DNA of 64,000 nucleotides from Glandiceps talaboti (GCF_964340395.1 NC_135565.1:245001-309000); one strand, 5' to 3'; shown: positions 1-13,101, counted from the first letter of the stretch. Numbers and translations: made by a program. The notes: generated from the letters alone by a model not told the origin.

Positions 1-3000
1 TATGGGTCTTACTATAGACTACTGTGATATTAGTAAAATTAATACTAACTGTATGGGTCTTACTATAGACTACTGTGATATTAGTAATATTAATACTAAC
101 TGTATGGGTCTTACTATAGACTACTGTGAGATTAGTAAAATTAATACTAACTGTATGGGTCTTACTATAGACTACTGTGAGATTAGTAATATTAATACTA
201 ACTGTATGGGTCTTACTATAGACTACAGTGAGATTAGTAATATTAATACTAACTGTATGGGTCTTACTATAGACTACTGTGAGATTAGTAATATTAATAC
301 TAACTGTATGGGTCTTACTATAGACTACTGTGAGATTAGTAATATTAATACTAACTGTATGGGTCTTACAATAGACTACTGTGAGATTAGTAAAATTAAT
401 ACTAACTGTATGGGTCTTACTATAGACTACTGTGAGATTAGTAATATTAATACTAACTGTATGGGTCTTACTATAGACTACTGTGAGATTAGTAATATTA
501 ATACTAACTGTATGGGTCTTACAATAGACTACTGTGAGATTAGTAATATTAATACTAACTGTATGGGTCTTACTATAGACTACTGTGAGATTAGTAATAT
601 TAATACTAACTGTATGGGTCTTACTATAGACTACAGTGAGATTAGTAATATTAATACTAACTGTATGGGTCTTACTATAGACTACAGTGAGATTAGTAAT
701 ATTAATACTAACTGTATGGGTCTTACTATAGACTACTGTGAGATTAGTAATATTAATACTAACTGTATGGGTCTTACTATAGACTACAGTGAGATTAGTA
801 ATATTAATACTAACTGTATGGGTCTTACTATAGACTACTGTGAGATTAGTAATATTAATACTAACTGTATGGGTCTTACTATAGACTACTGTGAGATTAG
901 TAATATTAATACTAACTGTATGGGTCTTACTATAGACTACAGTGAGATTAGTAATATTAATACTAACTGTATGGGTCTTACTATAGACTACAGTGAGATT
1001 AGTAATATTAATACTAACTGTATGGGTCTTACTATAGACTACTGTGAGATTAGTAATATTAATACTAACTGTATGGGTCTTACTATAGACTACTGTGAGA
1101 TTAGTAATATTAATACTAACTGTATGGGTCTTACTATAGACTACTGTGATATTAGTAATATTAATACTAACTGTATGGGTCTTACTATAGACTACTGTGA
1201 GATTAGTAATATTAATACTAACTGTATGGGTCTTACTATAGACTACTGTGAGATTAGTAAAATTAATACTAACTGTATGGGTCTTACTATAGACTACTGT
1301 GATATTAGTAATATTAATACTAACTGTATGGGTCTTACTATAGACTACTGTGAGATTAGTAATATTAATACTAACTGTATGGGTCTTACTATAGACTACT
1401 GTGAGATTAGTAATATTAATACTAACTGTATGGGTCTTACTATAGACTACTGTGATATTAGTAATATTAATACTAACTGTATGGGTCTTACTATAGACTA
1501 CTGTGAGATTAGTAAAATTAATACTAACTGTATGGGTCTTACTATAGACTACTGTGATATTAGTAAAATTAATACTAACTGTATGGGTCTTACTATAGAC
1601 TACTGTGATATTAGTAATATTAATACTAACTGTATGGGTCTTACTATAGACTACTGTGAGATTAGTAAAATTAATACTAACTGTATGGGTCTTACTATAG
1701 ACTACAGTGAGATTAGTAATATTAATACTAACTGTATGGGTCTTACTATAGACTACTGTGAGATTAGTAATATTAATACTAACTGTATGGGTCTTACTAT
1801 AGACTACTGTGAGATTAGTAATATTAATACTAACTGTATGGGTCTTACTATAGACTATTGTGAGATTAGTAATATTAATACTAACTGTATGGGTCTTACT
1901 ATAGACTACTGTGAGATTAGTAATATTAATACTAACTGTATGGGTCTTACTATAGACTACTGTGAGATTAGTAATATTAATACTAACTGTATGGGTCTTA
2001 CTATAGACTACTACGAGATTAGTAATATTAATACTAACTGTATGGGTCTTACTATAGACTACTGTGAGATTAGTAATATTAATACTAACTGTATGGGTCT
2101 TACTATAGACTACTATGAGATTAGTAATATTAATACTAACTGTATGGGTCTTACTATAGACTACAGTGAGATTAGTAATATTAATACTAACTGTATGGGT
2201 CTTACTATAGACTACAGTGAGATTAGTAATATTAATACTAACTGTATGGGTCTTACTATAGACTACAGTGAGATTAGTAATATTAATACTAACTGTATAT
2301 GTCTTACTATAGACTACAGTGAGATTAGTAATATTAATACTAACTGTATGGGTCTTACTATAGACTACTGTGAGATTAGTAAAATTAATACTAACTGTAT
2401 ATGTCTTACTATAGACTACAGTGAGATTAGTAATATTAATACTAACTGTATGGGTCTTACTATAGACTACTGTGAGATTAGTAAAATTAATACTAACTGT
2501 ATGGGTCTTACTATAGACTACTATGAGATTAGTAATATTAATACTAACTGTATGGGTCTTACTATAGACTACTGTGAGATTAGTAAAATTAATACTAACT
2601 GTATATGTCTTACTATAGACTACAGTGAGATTAGTAATATTAATACTAACTGTATGGGTCTTACTATAGACTACTGTGAGATTAGTAAAATTAATACTAA
2701 CTGTATGGGTCTTACTATAGACTACTGTGATATTAGTAATATTAATACTAACTGTATGGGTCTTACTATAGACTACTGTGAGATTAGTAAAATTAATACT
2801 AACTGTATGGGTCTTACTATAGACTACTGTGATATTAGTAAAATTAATACTAACTGTATGGGTCTTACTATAGACTACTGTGAGATTAGTAAAATTAATA
2901 CTAACTGTATGGGTCTTACAATAGACTACTGTGAGATTAGTAATATTAATACTAACTGTATGGGTCTTACTATAGACTACTGTGAGATTAGTAAAATTAA

Positions 3001-4720
3001 TACTAACTGTATATGTCTTACTATAGACTACAGTGAGATTAGTAAAATTAATACTAACTGTATGGGTCTTACTATAGACTACTGTGAGATTAGTAAAATT
3101 AATACTAACTGCATGGGTCTTACTATAGACTACTGTGTTATTAGTAAAATTAATACTAACTGTATGGGTCTTACTATAGCCTACTGTGAGATTAGTAAAA
3201 TTAATACTAACTGTATGGGTCTTACAATAGACTACTGTGAGATTAGTAATATTAATACTAACTGTATGGGTCTTACTATAGACTACTGTGAGATTAGTAA
3301 AATTAATACTAACTGTATATGTCTTACTATAGACTACAGTGAGATTAGTAAAATTAATACTAACTGTATGGGTCTTACTATAGACTACTGTGAGATTAGT
3401 AAAATTAATACTAACTGCATGGGTCTTACTATAGACTACTGTGAGATTAGTAATATTAATACTAACTGTATGGGTCTTACTATAGACTACAGTGAGATTA
3501 GTAATATTAATACTAACTGTATGGGTCTTACTATAGACTACAGTGAGATTAGTAATATTAATACTAACTGTATGGGTCTTACTATAGACTACTGTGAGAT
3601 TAGTAAAATTAATACTAACTGTATGGGTCTTACTATAGACTACTGTGAGATTAGTAATATTAATACTAACTGTATGGGTCTTACTATAGACTACAGTGAG
3701 ATTAGTAATATTAATACTAACTGTATGGGTCTTACTATAGACTACTGTGAGATTAGTAATATTAATACTAACTGTATGGGTCTTACTATAGACTACTGTG
3801 AGATTAGTAATATTAATACTAACTGTATGGGTCTTACTATAGACTACTGTGAGATTAGTAAAATTAATACTAACTGTATATGTCTTACTATAGACTACAG
3901 TGAGATTAGTAATATTAATACTAACTGTATGGGTCTTACTATAGACTACTATGAGATTAGTAATATTAATACTAACTGTATGGGTCTTACTATAGACTAC
4001 AGTGAGATTAGTAATATTAATACTAACTGTATGGGTCTTACTATAGACTACAGTGAGATTAGTAATATTAATACTAACTGTATGGGTCTTACTATAGACT
4101 ACTATGAGATTAGTAATATTAATACTAACTGTATGGGTCTTACTATAGACTACTGTGAGATTAGTAATATTAATACTAACTGTATGGGTCTTACTATAGA
4201 CTACAGTGAGATTAGTAATATTAATACTAACTGTATGGGTCTTACTATAGACTACTATGAGATTAGTAATATTAATACTAACTGTATGGGTCTTACTATA
4301 GACTACTGTGAGATTAGTAATATTAATACTAACTGTATGGGTCTTACTATAGACTACAGTGAGATTAGTAATATTAATACTAACTGTATGGGTCTTACTA
4401 TAGACTACTATGAGATTAGTAATATTAATACTAACTGTATGGGTCTTACTATAGACTACTGTGAGATTAGTAATATTAATACTAACTGTATGGGTCTTAC
4501 TATAGACTACAGTGAGATTAGTAATATTAATACTAACTGTATGGGTCTTACTATAGACTACTATGAGATTAGTAATATTAATACTAACTGTATGGGTCTT
4601 ACTATAGACTACTGTGAGATTAGTAATATTAATACTAACTGTATGGGTCTTACTATAGACTACTGTGAGATTAGTAATATTAATACTAACTGTATGGGTC
4701 TTACTATAGACTACTGTGAG
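1..4720. repeat. 51-bp minisatellite, about 92 copies, runs off the window
   Basis: The unit begins ATGGGTCTTACTATAGACTA and repeats every 51 bases with very few differences; no indels were noticed. Because 51 is a multiple of three and one frame has no stop, the array reads as a 17-residue repeat (MGLTIDY..ISNINTNC) for over 1500 residues. I do not regard it as coding. Differences between units fall on a few sites (TGT/AGT/TAT, GAG/GAT, AAA/AAT, GGG/ATG) and nearly all would change the residue, the opposite of a selected protein. It lies in the intron after exon h of ACSS3 on the opposite strand. The final unit degrades at about 4710. Confidence 0.97.
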
Positions 4721-4809
4721 TCCAGTGACAATTGATGTGAAGATGTTGCAATAACTGCTGCTTAGTTTTAATCTTGTGAAAAGTGAGTATTGATAATGTA
4801 AATGCTTAC

Positions 4810-4932
4810 TTCTTCTAATGCACCACTAGACAGTCTATGTCCAGCTACATTGATGACATCATCAGCTCTAGACATCACTGATACATAGCCATCTTTATCT
4901 TTCACACCAGCATCCATTGTATCATAGTAACC
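4810..4932 (-). CDS. ACSS3: ACSS3 exon h with ANL hinge motif A7/A8
   Basis: A 123-base exon of 41 codons, phase 0 at both ends. It begins GYYDTMDAGVKDKDGYVSVM and ends SRADDVINVAGHRLSSGALE plus E. It holds the catalytic aspartate of motif A7 (DAGxxDxDGY) and the hinge motif A8 (SRxDDVINVAGHR), about which the C-terminal domain rotates between the adenylation and thioesterification steps. Acceptor TATCTGCAG, donor GAA|GTAAGC. Downstream in gene sense is the 51-bp array, which continues past the window start, so the last exons with the lysine of motif A10 are not visible. Confidence 0.96.
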
Positions 4933-5190
4933 CTGCAGATAAGATAACATAGTAACCATGGAGATTAGAGTAACCCATAAAAAACTATGGAGATGACATA
5001 ACATAGTAACCATGGAAATGATGTATTTTGTTTGTGTCATTTGTAGCAAGAAGACTTGTGTGAGATGTCAAACCATCTTGTCACCGAATTGAAATTCTGT
5101 TACAGTTTTTCTGGTTTGGTATGGGTAAGTTTAACTAAATAAGTTACATTTGACATATGAATTTGGATAAAAGCAAAATTATTGTTTTCA

Positions 5191-5627
5191 GAAAGGATGG
5201 TCCACTCCGTGGGTATGGAAGTTGGGTATTGGAAGGTAGTAGGCCTATAGAAAGGGTGGTCCACTCCATAGGTACTGTATGAAAGTTGGGTATTGGAAGG
5301 TAGACCTATATAGAAAGGGTGGTCCACTCCATAGGTACTGTATGAAAGCTGGGTATTGGAAGGTAGACCTATATAGAAAGGGTGGTCCACTCCATAGGTA
5401 CTGTATGAAAGCTGGGTATTGGAAGGTAGACCTATATAGAAAGGGTGGTCCACTCCATAGGTACTGTATGAAAGCTGGGTATTGGAAGGTAGACCTATAT
5501 AGAAAGGGTGGTCCACTCCATAGGTACTGTATGAAAGCTGGGTATTGGAAGGTAGACCTATATAGAAAGGGTGGTCCACTCCATAGGTACTGTATGAAAG
5601 CTGGGTATTGGAAGGTAGACCTATAGA
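5191..5627. repeat. 63-bp tandem repeat, about 7 copies
   Basis: Units contain GGTCCACTCCATAGGTACTG and TGGAAGGTAGACCTATATAG. Copies 2 to 7 are nearly identical; the first, at 5191-5255, is diverged. Open frames on both strands result from the 63-base period and are not taken as genes. It lies in the intron between exons g and h. A shorter imperfect repeat around ATAGTAACCATGGA occupies 4941-5030 between this and exon h. Confidence 0.93.
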
Positions 5628-6211
5628 AGTTGTTTCTTTTTAGTCCCCGCAGGACATAGTCCAGGAAGGGGGGCTTATATCATAGATTGGGCTCTCTCTG
5701 GTCGTCCGTCCGGAGCCATTTGTTGGACATTCATAGACCGATTTCTTAAGAACTTAGTAAATGTATAATGAACTATGGCTTACAAATGCATGTCAATTTG
5801 CTTTGGGATATGATGCAATTTAGCCGACTTAGACCCATTTTGATTTGTTAACATGACATGAGTCATTACTCAGTCATATGTGAACTGACTTGGTTCAGTT
5901 CTAAGACAAGACCAATGAACTACCCCATATTTCTCAAGAAATTTATTTAAAAAGTCGCTTAAAAATTATCTTTTGAACACAGTATAGTGAAAATCCTGTA
6001 TCATATTTTTTCTTTCTAATGTAAGTTTCAGTCTTTGTTGACACTGTAAATATATTTAATGTATATCTAATGTATATAAGATGGCAAAATTTACTGCTTT
6101 CATTTAACAAGTGTATGTATTCAGGGCCAGAGACTCGATTAGTTCCACTAGAACTACCTCTCTGGTCCTCACCAATCATGTACATGTACATTTATTCTTG
6201 GTGAAATAAAC
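5628..6211. other. Unassigned intronic stretch, probably old retroposon sequence
   Basis: No exon is visible. Near the start is TAGTCCCCG, the same terminus as the element at 9587-12467. At 6126-6164 a hairpin (CCAGAGA pairing with TCTCTGG around AGTTCCACTAGAACT) is followed by AATAAA-like sequence and then the TTA tract. A hairpin followed by a short-repeat tail is how many LINE or SINE 3' ends look, but no coding part was recognised. Confidence 0.45.

Positions 6212-6256
<45 letters not shown>
6212..6256. repeat. (TTA)n microsatellite
   Basis: About 14 TTA units follow TGGTGAAATAAAC. It probably is the tail of the retroposon-like sequence to its left and marks the truncated end of the inverted repeat-family copy that begins at about 6257. 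Confidence 0.95.
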
Positions 6257-6261
<5 letters not shown>

Positions 6262-6847
6262 CCGATTGTCTTGATATTTGGTGGGGACATTACTTCAGGT
6301 GTGTAGATGAGAAATTGTTCAAATGAAAATGATTGCATCAGAGATGTGCATTTTGGGTCAAAAAAACATGATTTGTGGTGTGTGAAAATGCTTTAAAGGT
6401 TTTTATTGATGCAATAAAATCATGAAATCTTTTATGGACTACTTCACATCTCAATGTCAATAGCATCAAGATTAACATCTGTTTAAGGTTGCTGGGAAAC
6501 GTTGTTTTTAGCCTAGCTGAAGTAAATCACAGACAATGTCTATGATTAAAACAGGTTCATTCATGCTACAGAGATTTGTGTTTTGGGTCAAAAAATGTGA
6601 TTTTTGGTCAAAAAACTTAAACTCCAAAACTACTGGTCAGATTGGCAAGAAATTTGTTAGGAATATTCTTAGGGGCATGTTAATTTAGATTTGTTCATGA
6701 CTTTATGATTCCATTAGTGATATGTAAATTAGGATAAAAATGTGTCTTTTTGGTCAAACGTATTTATTTCCAAAACTACTGAGCAGATTGGACTGAAATT
6801 TGATCACATGTGTGTGATTTGGGTCAAAAAATGTGATTTTTGTTTTA

Positions 6848-7080
6848 AACAAGCGACCTATCAGTCAGAATAGCTCCGCTGTTCTTTTTATTTTTATCAT
6901 TTTTTATTTTGGTAGCGATGTAATAAAGTGGTTAGTGGTTTCATATGATGTTTCACTATAAAACACATTTTACACAGAAAGTTGGTAAAATAGTGTACTT
7001 TTATACCATAGTCACCATTTTGTAAAAAAAATCTACTAAAATTACATAAAATCTCAGAAAAATAATGACTGGGAAATGCG

Positions 7081-7128
<48 letters not shown>

Positions 7129-9028
7129 GGATTTTTGAGGTTGGCTATAAATAATTCCAGTGTCTTACAGCTGTAACCCTGGAAAATTTTAATGATGAAT
7201 GAAATAAACTAGGGATCTAAAATAATTTTGAGGCAATTCGAATTTCAATTTTCTAACAAATTTACCAAAAACACCGTCCATAATTGTCAACAACATTCAA
7301 CTTCTAGTAGACATAACATCGTCTGATATTTTAATTTACGGAATGAGTGTCTTGTGACCGTAGCCTGTCAGCAGACTTGATCAATTTTTTTTTCATCATT
7401 CCATTGTATTTAAACCTTGTACTTGACATTTCGCAATATTTATAATTCTCAACAAAATACCTCAACATGCCTCACCTCACTCGTACTCAAGGCAGTTCCG
7501 GTATGATCACTGACATGACCAGAGAGAACCTTTTCGGATTTACATGTAAAACGGGGAAATATACGCAAAACATAATGCAAAGTCTGAAGCCAAATTAAAG
7601 TTGTAATTATTTTAATTATTTTTACTTGCCAAATATTTGCATTTTGGAAATGGCAAGACATGTTCATGTCGTTTACATGTAAACTGTAAGCCAATAAACA
7701 AAGTTTGGTCGAATCACTGTATACTGTACATGTACGTACTGTAATGACTTCAACCGCATGCCTAGGATAGGGCCTAGGCATGCCTTGCCTTGCTTACGCG
7801 AGTTGTCTTCATTCTGGTTCACTGTCACTCCAAATAGCATGACAATATAGAATTAATCACAAGTTACATGTTATCTGAAAACATCAAACTTTTATAGTGG
7901 GTCTGAAGTGTGATTTCAGTGAGTATCAAGAACTCCTGCGTTGCTGGTGCTGTGGAAAATCGCCCGGTCAAACGAGGTCAGCTTCAACTTCCAGGTCAAA
8001 TCAGTCATTTTCTACCGAAAATTCTTGAACGGACCCTTACACAATGATCCTACTAAATTTACTTGCCATGGTTATTTAAAACACATAAAAATCCACCTTT
8101 TTGTGAAATTTGTAAACTTTCCAGTCCGTATTAAGGAAACTATGAGCGAAAAACCGGGTCAAAATTTCAGGGCCTCAAGTATGCGTCCCGAATTCGTCGG
8201 AATATCGCCATTCCTAAATGTAATTCCAAAATTTATTTTGCTGACATGAAAGAAGAGATGTCAGTTGAGGTTTAGGCGTTTACAGTATCTAAAATGGTGG
8301 ACACTAGGGAAAGTTACGGCGAGTTGAAAATACCCAAAAATAAGGCCCGTGAGCAGCCATTCAAAGTGTAACGGTCGCTATCTGGAGGATAGATTGTATG
8401 CAAATGGGGTATTGCGGACTGGCTGATTATGTAGAAGGGGTGCAGAATTTGGATTTGAAGTTTACAACCCTGTTTCGAACAAACACTTGTCATTTAGGCG
8501 CACAATGCGTAGAGTTATGACTATAGCACATATTACATTGCTTGTTTGACGTAAATAGTGTCTTTTGAAAAGTGGCAGTTTACTTAAAGTCTCGTGGAGT
8601 GATTTCCAATATGGCGTCGGCCACAATGCTCATTAACATATTAATTTTTTTGTGAAATTACAAAAAAAAAATCATCAAAAATAGAAAAGAAGATGTGCTG
8701 ACTTGAAATTACCCTCTGCGCATCAACACACCAGATATCAAAGCAATCTGACAAGTAGTATTTGAGGAGATGGTGAAAATATCATTTTTGAAAAAAAAAT
8801 CATCAAAAATTGAAAATGGCACAGATCAATTTGGCATGAACAAATCTGAATAGCCTCCCCCCAGGAAACATGCACACCAAATATCAAAGTATTCTGACTG
8901 TCACTTTCGGAGAAGATGATGAAAATAAAATAAGTTGACGGACACCTATGATTCACTCTACTCTATACCTCTATACCCACCTATACCTAAGGCTACGCTT
9001 TCAGCTTTCGCTGACAGCGGAGCTAAAA
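6848..9028 (+). mobile_element. Unclassified 2.2-kb element, copy A (empty-site copy)
   Basis: It starts near AAGCGACCTATCAGTCAGAA and ends CTGACAGCGGAGCTAAAAA, and shares most of its length with copies B (10037-12369) and C (22026-24959). Unlike those, A lacks the inner TIR element: AACATTCAACTTCTAGTAG runs straight to ACATCGTCTGATATTTTAAT near 7310. No protein domain is recognised in any frame. The right end has a hairpin (arms GCTTTCAGC and GCTGACAGC) followed by GGAGCTAA, resembling a Helitron 3' terminus, but the left end does not decide the class. It also contains a CA tract at 7087-7126. Confidence 0.7.
7083..7126. repeat. (CA)n microsatellite
   Basis: About 20 CA units preceded by GCGTGCGCG, inside element copy A. 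Copies B and C have an A-rich, non-CA sequence at the same place, so the tract expanded only in A. Confidence 0.97.
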
Positions 9029-10036
9029 AACCTTAAAACTCAGAAACTAATGCGCAGATTGGGGTGGGAACATTCTTAAAGGGGTGCAAAGTAAGATTTG
9101 TTCATGACATGATGATTCCCTTAGTAATATGCAAATTAGGGCTACAAATGTGTCTTTTTGGTCAAAAACCTATAATTCCAAAACTACTCAGCAGATTGGG
9201 CTGAAATCTTAACGAGGATGCATCTGTGGGTGTATAGACAAAGATATATTAAGCATATAATGACTCATCAATAATATACAAATTTGGTGTAAAAATGTTC
9301 ATTTTTGGTCAAAAATTTATAACTCAAAAAGTACTTGGTCAATGAGACTGAAACTTGGTGAGATGTTTTTAGAAGTGTTATTCTGCAGATTTTCTTCAAA
9401 ATATTTTGACACAATTGGCCCTAGCAACCGTGACCACACCCATAGCAACAGCAAAATGGTCGTGTATTTAAAAAATATAACAGGGATTAATAGACAATTG
9501 AACAAACATTCAAAAAATGTATGTAAATTTGCCTAGCAACAAGACAACACCCATAGCAACAGCAAAACAAGTCATTGAGAATAACATAGTCCCCGCTATG
9601 ATAGGGTTTTAAGGAACTGGCAGTTTATGTTGTCATTTTCAAACCTGGTTAATGTTGTTTGGCCTCATATGGTTGTTTTTGATATCACTACTCTGATCAC
9701 GCAAGAACACTTGTGAACCTAAATCAAACAGAGTTAGATATGTTGAACCTGTTCAAGCCTGTCTGAGTAATGGCTTTGGACATGGAAAATTCGCAAACAA
9801 AATGGCCATATTGGATCGTATCACTATAACAATGAATAATTATGCACATGTATGTCATATAACACTGTCCTAATACCAACTTTGAAAGAGATATTTCAAG
9901 CATGTCTGAGTTATGGCTTTGGACAGGGGAAAATGCGCAAACAAAATGGCTGCTAGGCGGCCATATTGGATCGTAGCATGAAACAAATTGACGTGCATAT
10001 GTATGCCATAGTATGTTGCCCCTGTATCAAGTTTGA

Positions 10037-12369
10037 ACAAGCGACCTATCGGTCAGAATAGCTCTGCTGGGTTTTTTTTAATTAAATTTTTTATTTTGGT
10101 GACATGTAGAAGTGGTTCAGGTCTTCAGCTCTTCACTATGCAGTTTTGTTTTAGCGATGCAATAAAGTGGTTAGTGGTTTCATATGTCTCACTATAAAAC
10201 ACATTTTACACAAAAGTTGGTTACTTTTATACCATAGTCACCATTTTATGACAAAAATCTACTGTTATGAAAAATTGCACAAAATCTCAGAAAAAAATGA
10301 CTGGGAAATGCACACAAGAAAAAGAAAAAAAGAGGATTTTGAGGTTGGCTATAAATAATTCCAGTGTCTTACAGCTGTAACCCTGGAAAATTTTAATGAT
10401 GAATGAAATAAACTAGGGATCTAAAATAATTTTGAGGCAATTTGAATTTCAATTTTCTAACAAATTTACAAAGTCAACAACATTCAACTTGTACTAGTTG
10501 TGGTAGATATATATATATGGAAGAAATGTATTAATCGCCATCTTAGTTTCCGTACGGCGACAATCTCAAGTACCCGGAAGAGAGTCATTCTCAGCCATAC
10601 GTTACAGTGGTAACACTCGTTCATGTTCGGTTACCTTTCACAAAGAAAACACAACGAAATGGTTGAAATGATCTTTTTTTTTATTTCTTTTCATCACAAC
10701 AACAAAATCAGCGTGATCAAAAGTGTTGTAAACTAAACCAGAAAGAATTATCGGACTGGCTAAACTTCCCGCTGAACTGGAGTAAGGTCCTACTACTTCC
10801 AAGTAAGCCTCGATAGTACTATAGTACGTGAGAAAATCGTCTCAAACTAGCGATACAACTTTCAAAATATAACTTGACATGTCTTCATTTGTTAGAGTTA
10901 TACAATTCAAGACGGGTTTTCACTCGAAAACAACAATTCTGTGAATAATGACACTCTGAACGCAGCGATTTCTCGGACGATGTTACCACTGTAACGTATG
11001 GCTGACAACGACTTGCTTCCGGGTTAGTCCCTCGTGCATACGGGTGGATTGTCGGCGATTAATACATACATCGTCTGATATTTTAATTCACAGTGTTTCT
11101 TGTGACCGGCGCCTGTCAGCAGACTCTGCCATTTTTTTCATCATTCCATTGTATTTAAACCTTGTACTTGACATTTCGCAATATTTATAATTCTCAACAA
11201 AATACCTCAACATGCCTCACTTCGCTCATACTCAAAGCAGCCCCGCGCGGTATGATCACTGACACTGATGACATGATGAGAGAGAACCTTTTCGGATTTA
11301 CATGTAAAACGGGGAAAGATACGCAAAACATAATGCAAAGTCTGAAGCCAAATTAAAGTTGTAATTATTTTAATTATTTTTACTTGCCAAATATTTGCAT
11401 TTTGGAAAGGCAAGACACGTTCATGTCGTTTAACTTTACATGTGAACTGTCGGCCATAACTTCAACCGCATGCCTGGCATGCCCTTCCTTACGCAAGTTA
11501 TCTGAATTCTGGTTCACTGTCATTCCAAATTGCACGACAATATAGAATTAACCACAAGTTACATGTTATCTGAAAACATCACACTTTTATAGTGGGTCTG
11601 AAGTGTGATTTTAGTGAGTACCAAGAACGTCCTGTGTTGATACTCAAGATACTTGCTGTGGAAAATCGCTCAGTCAAATGAGGTCACCTTCAGCTTCTGG
11701 TCGAATCAGGATAGAGTATGCAAATGAGGATGTTGCGGACTGGCTGATTATGTAGAAAGGTGCAGAATTGGATTTGAAGTTTACAACCCTGTTTCGAACA
11801 AACGCTTGTCATTTGGGCGCCCAATGCGTAGAATTATGACTATAGCACATATTACATTGCTTGTTTGACGTCAATAGTGTCTTTTGAAAAGTGGCAGTTT
11901 ACTTAAAGTCTCGTCGACTGATTTCCAATATGGCGTCGGTCATTATTCTCATTAACATATTCATTTTTTTTTCAAATTACAAAAAAAAAATCATAAAAAA
12001 TAAAAATGAGGATGTGCTGACTTGAAATTAACAAATCTGAGTAAGCTACCCCCTGCGCATCAACACGCCAGATATCAAAGCAATCTAATAAGAGGTTTTC
12101 AAGGAGTTCATGAAAATGACATTTTATGAAAAAAAATCATAAAAAATTGAAAATGGCACAGATCAACTTGGCATGAACAAATCTGAATAGCCTCCCCCCA
12201 GGGAACATGCACACCAAATATCGAAGAATTCCAACTGTCACTTCCGGAGTAGATAGTAAAAATATAAAAGTTTGACGGACACCTATGATTCACTCTACTC
12301 TCTATACCTCAATACCCACCTATACCTAAAGCTACGCTTTCAGCTTTCGCTGACAGCGGAGCTAAAAAA
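10037..12369 (+). mobile_element. Unclassified 2.2-kb element, copy B (with inner TIR element)
   Basis: It is colinear with copy A (6848-9028) and copy C (22026-24959), from AAGCGACCTATCGGTCAGAA to CTGACAGCGGAGCTAAAAA. It carries the inner element at 10531-11062 that copy A lacks, and it is internally deleted near 11710 relative to A and C. Open frames in it are short and do not match known domains. Confidence 0.72.
10531..11062. mobile_element. Inner MITE with about 100-bp inverted repeats, copy in B
   Basis: It begins TTAATCGCCATCTTAGTTTC and ends GTCGGCGATTAA. The arms share CAGCCATACGTTACAGTGG and AACCCGGAAG in inverted orientation. The flanks read ATGTA at the left and TACATA at the right. 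A TTAA target duplication (piggyBac type) or TA (mariner type) would both fit, because the terminal TTAA can be counted as target or as element. At 532 bp with no coding sequence it is a MITE. Confidence 0.78.
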
Positions 12370-12985
12370 ATCAGTCCAGGCATCGCCAAGAAACGGCCAT
12401 GGACGGACTGGATGGACGAACAGACGGCACCCAATCCATAAGTCCCCGTCCCGGACAACGGGGACTAATAATCATGTATATTGCAAAGATAACAACAGGA
12501 ATTGAAAGACAATTGAATAAACATTCAAAAAATGTATGCAAATGTTCCTAGCAAAAAGACCATGCCCATAGCAACAGCCAAATTATCACATATATTGGGA
12601 AGCTAACAACAGGGATTAATAGACAAATGAATAAACATTAAAAAATGTATGCAAATATGCCTAGCAACAAGATCACACCCATAGCATCAGCCAAATGATC
12701 ACATATATTGCAAAGATAATATCAGAAATTCATACACAAGTGAACAAAAACATTCAAAAATGTATGCAAATATATCTAACAACATGACCATGCCCATAGC
12801 AACAGCCAAATGATTGTGTATATCACAATGATGGCAACATGGTTGGATAGGCAACTGGATAGTCATTCACTGAGCAAATTTACACCTATTGTTAGCATGG
12901 ACTTGCACATGGATAAACATTTTTAAAAACTGTACAGATGTGCTACAACTCCATTGGCAGTATTTTTTGTATAATATTGATTTCT

Positions 12986-13101
12986 GTTCATTAGGCTGGT
13001 CGCCAGGTACTCTGAATAAAGTATTTATTGGTATTATTACTAATCAAAATTTGACAGTCTTTCTGTATTGGTAGTATCATGTCTTATTAGCAATTATTTA
13101 C
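12986..13101. other. Short intron remnant beside exon g
   Basis: AT-rich sequence between the inverted repeat-family copy and the donor of exon g. No feature beyond the donor GTAAAT (minus strand) is seen. Confidence 0.6.

Larger units (their letters stand above)
9587..12467. mobile_element. Element bounded by TAGTCCCCG / CGGGGACTA, holding element copy B
   Basis: The ends are TAGTCCCCGCTATGATAGGG at the left and ACAACGGGGACTA at the right, so the terminal inverted repeats are at least 9 bp. The right end also folds on itself (AGTCCCCGT at 12440 against ACGGGGACT). The element interrupts the tandem units of the inverted TAGCACAACTG family. The left internal part (9600-10030) is AT-rich and contains a diverged duplication around GGCCATATTGGATCGTA. 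No coding sequence was recognised. Confidence 0.55.
6257..12985 (-). mobile_element. Inverted copy of the TAGCACAACTG family, split by two insertions
   Basis: Read on the minus strand from 12985, this follows the order of the copies at 17848-19533 and 56364-57900: the terminal sequence with TGCCAATGG and TAGCACA, then imperfect tandem units of about 110 bp containing GCTGTTGCTATGGGTGTGG, then units rich in TTTTTGACCAAAAATCACA. The pieces are 12985-12468, 9586-9029 and 6847-6257. The gaps are the insertions listed separately at 6848-9028 and 9587-12467. The distal terminus is lost at the TTA tract. No coding sequence was recognised, so this is probably a non-autonomous element. Confidence 0.75.

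Noticed and set aside
2-4735. Open frame of 1577 codons in the 51-bp array as a repeat protein gene
   Set aside because: It exists because the period is a multiple of three. Unit differences are almost all residue-changing, there is no unique N-terminal region, and it lies antisense in an ACSS3 intron.
5100-5626. Overlapping open frames on both strands in the 63-bp repeat
   Set aside because: Both arise from a stop-free 63-base period in an intron; only about 7 units, with no flanking domain.
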